From NCBI GenBank assembly GCA_001692895.1, contig KV748295.1, forward strand, positions 110,835 to 174,834: a DNA stretch of 64,000 nucleotides, written 5' to 3'. The position numbers were made by a program, and so were the translations under genes. Under the pieces are notes generated by a model. The model made no database searches. It was not told where the DNA came from and saw only the letters and a program-made list of their open reading frames with translations. Shown piece by piece: positions 12,022 through 22,800 of the stretch; position 1 is the first letter of the stretch, and each line of letters opens with the position of its first letter. The DNA is from Cenococcum geophilum 1.58. Its lineage: Eukaryota > Ascomycota > Dothideomycetes > Gloniales > Gloniaceae.

Positions 12022-12390
12022 GGTTATAGTAGAACTTAGTAGATAGTTACGGTAGAACTTAGTAAACAGTTATAGTAGAACTTAGTGGATAGTTGCAGTA
12101 GAACTTAGTGGATAGTTACGGTGGAACTTAGTAAACAGTTGCGGTGGAAATCGGTAAACAGTTACGGTGGAACTTAGTAGACAGTTGCGGTGGAAATTAG
12201 TAGATAGTTGCGGTGGAACTTAGTAGACAGTTGCGGTAGAAATTAGTGAACAGTTGCGGTAGAACTCGGCGGACAGTTACGGTAGAACTTAGTAGACAGT
12301 TATAGTGGAACTCGGTAGATAGTAGAACTCAGTAAATAATTACAGTGGAACTTGGTGGATAGCTGCGGTAGAGCTTAGTAAATAGCTATA
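12022..12390 (+). repeat. 23-bp minisatellite, about 16 copies, inside the hAT element
   Basis: The unit resembles AGTTGCGGTGGAACTTAGTA plus three bases (GAC, GAT or AAC) and is repeated head to tail. One copy near 12325 is shortened. Copies differ mainly by A/G and C/T transitions. It lies in the non-coding part between the transposase and the right inverted repeat. Confidence 0.9.
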
Positions 12391-12606
12391 GTTATATAAC
12401 TTAAAGATTATAATAAAAACCATACTATGCCGTTATGTAACATAAGTGGCGAAAATCGCCAGAATTAGCTTAATATACGGCAAAATTAAAGCCTAGGCCC
12501 TAGGCAACCTATTAAGAATGGATAAAGTTTGGATCTTGATCTAGATCTAATAGATTTAATGGATTTGGATTTGGATCTAGATCCAATCCATCTATCTCTT
12601 ACACTG

Positions 12607-12790
12607 GGCTTAGTGATAGACTGAACCTGACCTTGCGCTTCCGGTGGTTTTGTCCATTCTGATGGTACACGGCCCCGAGGGGTCGGTGAGGCACTTGCTT
12701 CTGGTTGGCTTTCGCGTTTTTCGTGGGTGAAGTCAACCTGGTGGCGTGCGCCCACCAAAAATAAATCGATTTCCACGAATTTAGGGCTTA
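12607..12790 (-). pseudogene. kog1: Raptor/KOG1 fragment, part 2 (5' side of the hAT insertion)
   Basis: Immediately beyond the right hAT target duplication the minus strand again reads as Raptor linker sequence: DFTHEKRESQPEAS, GRVPSEWTKPPEAQ and QSITK. Across the transposon this joins to SKSFKPRDSHL at 8.98-9.02 kb, the usual Raptor order before the WD40 repeats. Raptor similarity ends near 12.79 kb, where AT-rich LINE sequence starts. So the fragment covers only the 3' part of the gene, and the N-terminal conserved and HEAT regions are absent here. Confidence 0.8.
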
Positions 12791-14279
12791 CCACCTAGAA
12801 TAAGCTACTATGCCTATATTACGTTCTAGCAAATTGTCGCAGGGCTTAGATAAGCATAAACCTCAATATACAAGCGTTTAAATAAGGGCAAAACGTCAGT
12901 ATAGAAGGTGGTAAAGCCTTTGGCCGATTAGGTTCTGTGAGGCACATTGCCTAGGTATACGATAGGGAGCAGGCAAGCCGAGCAAGGGTCACAGGAGAGT
13001 CGATAAAAGAGGACGATATGGTAAAGAGTAGGTATGGCAATACCCTCGTATAGGAGACGAATTGATAAGGAGAGTAAGAGGGCTGCAAGCCTAAGGTGCT
13101 TATAAGAGTAATAGTGCGGGTATAATGTTACGAGTGGGATAATAAAGGGGTTGCCTTAGGTATAATAAGTAACTAAGAAAACTAAATTAATTAAGGGGGT
13201 ACTATACCTCTAATTAACGACTTAGAGATATAGGATATCTTTAAGGATGAAGATAAAGGGGAGGAGTATAATATTACGGACCTTATAACAGAAGTATTAC
13301 GGATACTTCTTAGTAAATTAGGCGGGCTATGGGATATAGTATAGGCTATAATAGAACTAGTAGAACTATAGGACGGGGGCTAGGTAAGTTATATAAGTAG
13401 TTATAAGTTATATACTAAACGTAGCGAACGTACTAAGCGTATTTATATACCTTACGTGCCTTATGTACCTTACGTATAAAGGGGATTTCTTAGGTTAGGA
13501 TATATATTTAAAGGACTATAGTCCCTACCTAGTAAATCTTAAAATATAATTAGAGTTTATCTATTAGGTACTTACTCTATAGTTAAGCTTGTTATTATTT
13601 CTACCTATATACCTAGCCTATTAACAAGTCTACCGTAGTATCTACTATAAGGCTTCATTATAAAGAATAGGAATCCCCTATTAAATAATTAAGTAAATAA
13701 GCTAGTAGAAAACTTATATATTATACTTATAAAAGGAGCTCTTGCTGCACCCGGCCTAAAAAGACTAAAACCAACCAAAAAGAACCCTGAAAAACACTTA
13801 GAGAATCCCCCTAAGATGCATGCATCGCAGGGGAGGCACACGTTAACCGACGGTGGCTCGTACTTACGCGCAACCGCTAGATCCACGCCTAACAACGGCC
13901 CTCTATAACAAAAACGGGCGAATACTACACTATAAAGCGGAAATACCTCTATTAAGAAGGCATCTAATAAAATATAAAGCCTATTAGACGCGTTTAGTAT
14001 CTAAAATTATAGGGGAGTAACTATTAGCTATAACAAACTAATATAGCTAGTAGAATAGCTCCGCTAGTTTAGTAAACCTTAGGCGCCCCTCTAGCAAACC
14101 CTTAATTAAATCCTCTAACGGCTAAGCAAAATTAAAAATAAATAAAATCCCCCCTTACCGGCGAACTATACCTAGGCTGCCGTAGCTATACTTCTATAGC
14201 ATAGGGAACCTACCCCCCTTAAGACAATAACTAGGTATATAATTATAATACGACTAAATATAGAAAAAGTAGAGGGGCT

Positions 14280-15310
14280 TAGGGGATAATTAGAAATAGA
14301 AGTCCTTACGGAGATTTATAAAGAGGTTTATAATATAGTTATAGTCCAACACCTTAAGAGTGGAGATATTAGAGTTACCCTAAAGGACTGATAGGTAAAG
14401 GAACGAGCCGTAAGGGTAGGGGACAGGCTAGGAGAACGTATTAGCATAAAAGTGCTCTATAAAGACTACCTAGTTAAAGTCCTAGCGGTTCCTATAAGCC
14501 TTAGGGTAGAAAAGGGACGCTAGGCGGACAACATAGCAACTATATAAGAGATAGTAAAATATATAAAACACCTTATACTAGGCTTTGAGATTACCCAAAT
14601 CTAATAGCTTTAATAGGAAAATGCAAACTAAGTAAATAATAAGAACAATAAGAGGATATAAGGGTCGCTAGAGACTTGCTAGGGAGACACTAGTCGAACG
14701 TATAGCTCCCTTATTATTAGCATACATATACTAAGAATGTAAAAACTCCTTATCTAAAAAGGAATAATTATAAATGGCCTTATATATAATGTAAGGCTTT
14801 ATAACTATAGACTATACCTAAAACAATACTACCGCTGCGTATAATAGGGATATACCCAATCTATATGCGCAGTATAGGTGTGCTATAGCTACTGTGTAGG
14901 CCCCTATAATATAAGACACTACTTAAATTAAGACTAAATAAAATGCGTAAACTGCTACTAAAGCATATATAAGGCGTAGGAGAGAGAAGACTGCATTAAA
15001 TATAGGAGGCGGAAGGTAAGGGCTTAATAGCTACGGGAATAACTATACACTAGGTTATATAAATAGAAATAATAGGTAATAAGCTAGGGGGACGTAGGTG
15101 CCTTCCCAGCGTTTCCTACCTTTAGTATTAGGGGGCTAGGCTAGCCATCCCAAGCCTTAACGGGCTAGAAGCGGCGCCGCGCGATATTACTAGACTATAT
15201 AGGGATATAAGGGTTACAGGGGATATAAGGGAGAGGACGCCTAGTAGAAAGACCCCTATAGACAGCTATAGTAAGCTTAAGACCAGGATAATTAAGAATT
15301 AGATTTAATG
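14280..15310 (+). pseudogene. LINE ORF1 with CCHC zinc knuckles
   Basis: The region at about 14,830-14,990 reads as successive zinc-knuckle-like modules (CAVQVCYSYCVGPYN-RHY and KCVNCYQSIYKA), matching the CxxC...H...C knuckles of LINE ORF1 nucleic-acid chaperones with some ligands mutated, including one Cys/His-to-Tyr change. The upstream part has stretches resembling the gag-like coiled and basic segment but carries many TAG/TAA codons. ORF limits are approximate. Not functional. Confidence 0.6.
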
Positions 15311-15589
15311 TGGTAAATATAACATTTATAGCCAACCTATAAAGGGTGTATAGCTAGCTAGTAAGAATAGGGGAGAAACTGGAGATAATAATAGATTTAG
15401 ATATAGAAGCGCTAATAGGAATATAAGATATGGGAATAGAAAGCTCTATATAAAATAAGTAGTAACTAGGGTATAAACATAAGAGATAGAAGTTCTAAAT
15501 ATTTTAGAGAAAGTAGAAATAGAAGAAGTAAGGAATAAAGAAGAGGCAAAGGACCCTCGCCGGGGGTCTGCTACCTATCTATTATATAG

Positions 15590-18500
15590 TATAACTATAG
15601 TAATACAAACCACCATCTTGTAAGGCCTTTACTAAATAGTTTAGACCTAGAGAAATACTATATCCTTACTATACAAGAGCTGTACTATAATACCTATATA
15701 TAATTAATATACTACCCCTAAGGATTCTAGCTCCTATACGAACTAAAAGCAGCTATACGCGTATGCTTTATAATTAGCAAGGCTATTAGCCTATCCTTAT
15801 AGTTATAGTAGGCAGTTAACCCAGATATTATAGTTATAATAATCTAGATATATAGGGGACTAGTATAAATTATTAATGTGTATAACCTTAAGGTTAAAGG
15901 GGTCCTATAAATAGAGAATATTATATTGGTAATAAGCTTGCTAGAAACTAAAGGTATAAAGTCTATCCTATTAGGAGACATAAACCTCCACTACCTATAG
16001 TGGGGGGGTATTTATATTACTGCTAATTAATAGGTAGAGTGCCTACTAAGAGCTATAAACACCTAGGGCCTTAAGTTGGCTACCCCCCTAGGAGCAACTA
16101 TATGGTAACGAGGAACCTCTAGAAGTATAATTGACCTTATATTTATAGACGAAGGCCTATACCAGAGACTTAAAAGGTGCAACCCTAAAGAAGAATAGGT
16201 ACTTACCTTAGACTATATCCCCATCTAAATACAGCTAGATTTAGATATTAAGGCGTAACTAAGTAGTAAAAGATACGTAATAAGGAAGCTTAAGATAGAC
16301 AGTTTCCTTAATATAGTTAAATAATAACTTTAAGACCTAAAAGAAATCTACCTAATTCTAAACAAGTGAGGCTTATTAGCTACCCCTAAGGAAATCAACT
16401 AAAGACTAGAAAGGATCTAGGCAGCGATTAAAAATAGGCTAGAAGAGTACTGCCCGGTCTTAAAACCGGGCCCCTATACGCGACACGTATAGTCCGTATA
16501 ATGCGCGGTTCTTATTACTAGCTAATAATAAGTAAAAAGGAAATATATAAGTAGCTATAACCCTAAAGATAAGAGATAATATAAAGATATAAGAAACTAG
16601 TTAAAGAATACCCTAAAGAAAGAAGTAAGGAATAACTAGAGACGGTTTATAAACAAGTATACTTTTAACCTAAGCCTCCCCTATAATAAGGGCCTTTGGG
16701 CTATAGTAAAATAGGTAAAAAAAAAGGTAGGGCGCCTAGTAAAAGACCTATACTTACTACCCCTATAAAGAGTAGGGGAATTATAGGCTACTAATAACAA
16801 TAATAAGAAGGCAAAGATCCTTATAAAGAGGTTCTTCCCCTAACCGGCTCTAGCAGACCTTAGTAACATTACAGATAAAATACCGGTAACTCGCCTAAGG
16901 GTCAACAGCAATATAATAATAGAGGAAATGGCCAGAACTATTAGCCGCCTTTTAAATAATATAGTACTAGGACTAGATAGGATTTTAAATAAGGCCTTAA
17001 AAACCTATGGACCACTTATAGCACCCTAGCTTACAGATATAGCTAGGGCATACTTTACTATAGGCTACTACCCACGACTTGGAAGATCTATAACGATGGT
17101 TATTTTACGGAAAGAAGGTAAAGTAGATTACTTAATCCCAGGAAGCTACCGCCCTATTGCCTTAGAAAACACCCTTAGTAAGATCTTAGAAAAGGTAATA
17201 GCGGACTATATAGCAGATATAGCTAAGGAATATAACCTACTACTATAAAGCTAAATAGGGGCAAGAAAGAACCGCTCAACACTATTAGCACTTACACTAC
17301 TTACTGCCACCATTAAATCTGTATAGGCGATGCGAAGAGACTTTATAATATTAATGCTTAACCTAAATATTAGCAGCGCCTATAATAACGTACCCCACGA
17401 GCGTCTCCTATATATCCTTAGGGCAAAAGGCTTCCTAGAATAGATTATACAATTTGTTTAAGGGTTTATAGGTTAGAAAGAAATATTACTAGTCTTTAGC
17501 GGATACTAGAGCCCCCCTATTATAGTTATAACAGGAATACTATAAGGATTACCCCTCTCGCCTATACTCTTCCTTTTCTTTATAAGCAACCTGCTTAACT
17601 CCTTTAAAAAAGGGGTAACCTAGGGGATAGGCTTTATTAACAACACAAACCTAATTATATACGGGCTAATAGCCGCAGAGAATTGCAGAACACTGGAGAA
17701 AGCTTATAATACCTATATAGAATAGGTAAGATAATATAGAGTCTAATTCTTACTAGAGAAATACTAGCTAATCTACTTTATAAGAAAACGTAACTAATCT
17801 ATAGATCTCTAGCACATAATTTACATCTAAGGCTTTAGGGGTTAACTAGTTTAGGGCCTAAGGGTATTAGGAGTATAGGTAGATAGTAAGCTCTGGTAGA
17901 GCGTATATATAGTATAAGCGGCCTATAAGGGCCAAGCATAGTATATCGCATTATCTAGGATCGTTAATTCCATATAGGGTCTATACTTTTAGAGGTTACG
18001 CCTACTATATATAGCAGTTATCCGGCTAACTATAACGTATAGGTCTAGTATTTAGGCCATTAAAGAATTTAAGAAAGGCCCCCCTAAATTGCTCCTTAAA
18101 CCACTCTAAAAGGTCTAAATAGCCTACCTCTAGAGTATAACAGGCGGATATAAGCGAACGGCCACAGCACTGCTTAAAAAGGAAGCTAATATTCCCCCCC
18201 TATAACTATATATTAAAGCCGCTATAATATAAAGGGCGTAAAATAAACGCAACTCTAATATTATAAAGTATATTAAGACACGCCTAAATAAACTATAGAG
18301 GGACCTTAGGGCGCCCTATAGGAGAATAAACTAATAACCCTAAAGTAGGGAAGATATATTAGAGAAATAGGTAAAGAAAGTAGAAGAANAATAGTGCTGC
18401 TTTANGGCCNAGGCCTATATAGAGGANNAAGGGAGACGNNTAAGAGGCTAGTAAAGATAACAGTAAGAGAGAGAAAGGAGCTAAAGTAGAGTATAAAAGA

Positions 18501-18900
18501 ATGCTAGGAAACTATCTACCGTAATATAATACTGGCTAGACTAACGCTAGAGAGGTATATAGGAGTTAAAGGTATAGAGGTTAACTAAGGTAAGAGGAAC
18601 CTAAGCCGTAGTATAGTTAACACTATAGGGGGTAAACACTCTAGGGCTTTAAGAAGGCCTAATAAAGGTAGAAAATATAATAGCAATACTTTTAAGAATA
18701 GGAATAATAGGACTAAAAGACTGGCTCTACTGGGTAGGTGTTCTAGTAGGTAGCCTAAGATATAAATATGGCTAGCTAAAATAGACACTAAAACACGTAA
18801 TACTATTATGCCCCTTACGCACTAACTAAGAAGTAATACTCTTAGTAGCTAGCATAAAGAACTATAATACACTACTTTTAATATAAAAAGGCCTTAAGGC
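15590..18900 (+). pseudogene. LINE ORF2: AP-endonuclease and reverse transcriptase
   Basis: An apurinic-type endonuclease is seen at about 15.6-16.25 kb, with LLGDINLHYL-WGG at about 15,970-16,007 standing for the family's GDFNLHHPxWGG. The reverse transcriptase follows at about 16.9-17.85 kb: YRPIALENTLSKILEKVI (about 17,140-17,195), NISSAYNNVPHERLLYILRAKGF, and GFINNTNLIIYG (about 17,630-17,670), where the catalytic DD has become NN through G-to-A change. A ribonuclease-H/zinc tail region follows to about 18.9 kb but is too degraded to confirm. Many in-frame TAG codons occur. Enzymatically dead. Confidence 0.82.
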
Positions 18901-19290
18901 GGTTACCTAGTAGCTTATTAGCTAAAATATACTAAACCAGTTTTAGGTTATAAGGGAAATAGTAATAGAGGGCGGGGGGGGTAAGTAACGGGCGCCCCCT
19001 AATAACTCTACAGTAGTAGAGTAAAGTTTGCGATACTAGCGCGTCCGTAGGCTTGTTACGGCAGTAGTGGTTCCCAAGGAGGTTAAAAAGTAAGGTAGTA
19101 GAGCACTATAGGTGACTCGCAGGCGCCTCGCAGGCGCTTTGTAGGCGAGTCCCAAAAGGCGGGGAGATGGATTACGGGGTTTTCTTAAATAGAGTTTTCT
19201 CCCCACATGTATATAAGGAGTAGTCCGCGTGGGCCTAATAGGGATCCGAATCGGACGTTAAGCAATGAATAATAATAAATAAGCTAGTAT

Positions 19291-19862
19291 ATACATACTA
19301 GAATCTATAAACGCGAGAGGGAATTAGAGACGAAAGGAATATCTAGTTTAGTAATAAGGAGAATAAGGATAAGGAAATAGGTAAAGATCTAGTAGAAGCT
19401 CTTTTAAACCGGATATATATAAATTTAGCGACGATAAAGCTGATAATTAAGAGGACGTTAAGGATTATAATATATAATATATTATATAAGCTTACACTAC
19501 ACAGTATACACGTGTAATATAATTTCGACTTACTGTATTTGCACCCCTACGCTTACCCCACTCTCTTGGACACTAACCCTAGTAACTCCTATATGGCCCG
19601 TGCATGCCAAGGACCCACGCCCACGTAGAAGTAAGCAATGACCGGATGGGATTCTATGATGATTTTGTTGAAGATGAATTTCATATTACTTCATCCCCGT
19701 ATACGTAGCTAAAGACTTATGCGGTTTAAAATCTTGCAGGAAGCTGGGGGAAGGAGAGGTTTCAGACCTTCGCATTAATTAGGTTGCTTTCATTCTAAAA
19801 CAATACTGCATTTTATTCCGTTAAATGCAGCCGCCTACCCTAACCCCCCCTCACAATCCAGA
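19291..19862. other. Spacer between the LINE and the ZNFX1-like gene
   Basis: 19,291-19,545 is AT-rich, mutated repeat-like sequence. From about 19,550 the composition returns to normal and 19,600-19,862 is the probable 3' untranslated and terminator region of the minus-strand gene. No gene is seen. Confidence 0.6.
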
Positions 19863-22800
19863 TCAAATTCTAAGTCCACCGAATTGACGCTCCAAGTCCG
19901 TCGCAGGTCTGACACCACCAACAGCCTCATGATCATGGCCACCAACCGGAGAACCGCATTGTGGGCATTGAGAGGTTTCCATCGGCATACCACACTCTCC
20001 AATCGTAAACGGGTGACCTTTCTCACAGTAATACCAATGCCCAGTGCCTCTAAAGTGAAGTGCCATGGCCGCATACACAGCAGCCTTTTCCTCATTGCTC
20101 ACTGGCATATAGAATGTCGAATCGCGCAGCATCTTCTCAACGTCCTCAACTTCGTTTCTCATGCCTGCTGTTTGGCCAGGATGTTTATCACATATTTTGT
20201 GTGCGAGTTGAAGATGTCCCCTGGCCTCGCCCAAGAGCTGTGTAAGTTCTGATCCAGGCTCTGCGAGGCTACGCTCGAGGGCGAGAAACCGCGCCCAGTA
20301 TAAGTGGCCCTCGACTGTGTTTCCTGGTTGATTTCTTGAATTGGATTCGGCTATCAATTTTTCGCATTCCTTTCTGTTGATGCTCAAATCGACCTGGACG
20401 CTGGGAGAACTTTCGCTGGTCTCGCCTTTCCGATCATTGAGGAAAGTCAGGAGGATGGTGTAGTCACATCTAATGAGCAGCACTGTAGTTAGAAGTCGGT
20501 TGCGCACCTGAAGGATATCGACTTTGGAGTGTAAATCGATATTGATTCCACGATGTCTGCGGGCGTCTTGAACGAGGTCGTAGATGCGGCCAAAGGGTTG
20601 TTCTTTCTCATTGACCTGTTGCAGAAACTTCTTGATCTCTCTTCGAAGCCCGATGATCGTTTTATATCGGTTTTCTTTTCGCGTAATCGCCCCGATCTGG
20701 GAGATTTGGTGGTCACGAGTCCCCTTTAACTGAAGAGGTCCTGACAAAGGAGTTTCTGGCGATACCTTATCAGAAGCCTTTTGGCTGCCTCCAGCAGTCT
20801 CACGGAGCTCTGCCTCAATTGCTTGCATCTTGGTGACTAGAGGGATGAATTCCATGTTAGCCCAGACGATAAATTTCTTTGTCGCCTCGTCGATTAATGC
20901 TCGACGAACGATACGACTGTAGCGGTTGAGGTTTCGTAAAGGGCCGCGGCAAGTTGGGCAGCTCTTCATCCCGGAGGCAGAGAATGGTTCGGCACCATTC
21001 TTCAGGTCCACGATTGACCCTTCGCCATTCATAGTATAGAAATCTGACATGCTCATGTGTCCATCCATGCTCTCCAGGGTGAGGATGTGTCCGCATGATG
21101 GGACGATGCAAGGATTCTCATGAAGATCGACCTCCTCGAAAGTGGATGACAAAATAAAGTCAACGACCATTCCCTTGATTGTTGGGTGCGCACAAATCTG
21201 ACAATACGCAACACCTGGACAGACCTCCCCACAGATGGACGGACATCGGTGCCCACAAGCCAACATCTTTGCACAGCGCTCTGAGCATGGTAGCAGATCA
21301 CAGGGCACTGCACATGGTAACGGACACCGTCCGCGATGTGGACAAGACCAGGAACAATCCTCAGCACATGGTGCGCAAGGCTCATGACATAGCTTGCTGC
21401 ATTTCGAATGATTGCAGCTGACTTCGCAGGGTTCCGTGCAAAGAGGACAGGGCATGTCGCCATGGCATGGAGCTTTGCAGCTATGACTGCAGGTCGTGTA
21501 TGGTCTTCCACACTGGGTGTTACAAACTCCATGTATCTTCTCAACAATGATACCGTCAATCCTGATATTGCAATCTTTGCAAGTATGCGTGCAGTTGTGT
21601 CCACAAGTTAGCACTGCTCCGCAGGTTGCTGAACAGGGGTAATCAACATCCAAAGGCAGTTTGTGACAACGGACTCGGATTTTATGTTTGCAATGCTTCA
21701 TGACTTGCTCCATCTGGACCTGACAGCGAACTTCCTTTGGTATCTGCGCCTCATGACATTTCAGCTGCCTGGCGATGTGTCCACATGGTAAAGGGATGTC
21801 GAATAATACGACTTGGCATTTTGGCTCGCATAGATCTCCGCAAGGTCTCGGACACTCATGCTCGCAACCTTTCTTTGTTCTTGGACAGCGTTCAAGGCAG
21901 CGAACTGCATTATGCAAAGATGTAGAATGGCACATATTAGGACAGGAATGCCCACAGAGCAGTCTCGACGAGCATCTCTTAGCACAGCCGCCTTCAGGGG
22001 CGAGCCGAGCGAAATCGTCCGGCACTGAGACTTCGATGGGTGTTTCTTTATGTCTAGGACAGCATAGTGCAAGGCTTGGACCGATGTTGTTCGAGCGCTC
22101 TAGAATAGAGAGTACTTCAGCCCACATGGGAACAGGCCTCGAGGTATCGGAATTGCCGATGATGTACATCCCATGTCGAGCACGACTCAGCAACACATTA
22201 ATGCGATTAGAAGTCTTCAAGAATCCACATTTCCGCTCATTGTTGCTCCGAACTAAGGAGACGACAATAACTAGGGCCTCCTCGCCCTGAAAATTATCTA
22301 CTGTCGCAATTCTTAAAGCATTCAGCAGTGTCGTTTTCTGGACCTGGACTTGGCCATCTGTAGAAGTTTCCTGGTCGTCTTGAAGTCCCTTAGCTTCCAA
22401 CTCTTCTTGATCTCGATCCCCAACAACAATCTCGAAGGAATTCGCTAGTCGTTTCTTGATTTTCTGCAATTGCCCCAGATATGGAGTAATAACTGCAATA
22501 TCCTCACTCCCATACGTTCCCTGCCTTACAAGATGTGAGACAAGAGCAGCGATCATATCCACTTCGAAAGTATTGGTTCTGGATAAGGAGACAGCTTGGG
22601 CAGGTCGCGGGTCTTCTTTTTCCTGGTGGTCAAGCCAATATAAGCGATCTCGCATCCCATCGACTTCCGGATATTCTAACACTGAGGGATGATCTTGCAA
22701 GTCCGGATAGAGCGGGACTCTGACTAGCTCTGAGATGGAGGGGTGCATTCGTCGCTGAGTCTTCAATGTGCTCAATGGTACCTGGAGATTCCCCATCTGC

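Larger units (their letters stand above)
9022..12606 (+). mobile_element. hAT-superfamily DNA transposon, RIP-inactivated, complete ends
   Basis: A 3,585-bp element that starts CAGTGTAAGAGAT and ends with the inverted counterpart ATCTCTTACACTG. The inverted repeats continue as ATGGATC-rich sequence for about 50 bp (imperfect). It is flanked by the perfect 8-bp duplication GGCTTAGT. It carries one degenerate transposase and a 23-bp minisatellite near its right end. It sits inside an exon of the Raptor relic, so it arrived after, or together with, that duplication. Base composition is strongly AT-rich and CA/TG-poor compared with its flanks. Confidence 0.93.
12800..19290 (+). mobile_element. 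Tad-type LINE (non-LTR retrotransposon), RIP-degenerate
   Basis: About 6.5 kb of AT-rich sequence with two degenerate plus-strand ORFs in the order usual for Tad1-like LINEs: a zinc-knuckle ORF1, then an endonuclease/reverse-transcriptase ORF2. The 3' untranslated region (about 19,040-19,280) ends in a TAA-rich tail and is repeated at 63.70-63.94 kb. The 5' boundary near 12.8 kb is inferred from the end of Raptor similarity. Short runs of N at about 18,387-18,440 mark unresolved bases. I did not find a target duplication. Confidence 0.82.

Noticed and set aside
12486-12794. 102-codon minus frame as a stand-alone gene
   Set aside because: It is Raptor linker sequence running into the hAT inverted repeat. 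The repeated Arg-Ser-Lys tail is translated transposon end.
13689-13895. 68-codon minus frame within the LINE
   Set aside because: It runs opposite to the LINE genes and has no recognisable product, so it is treated as chance in mutated repeat sequence.
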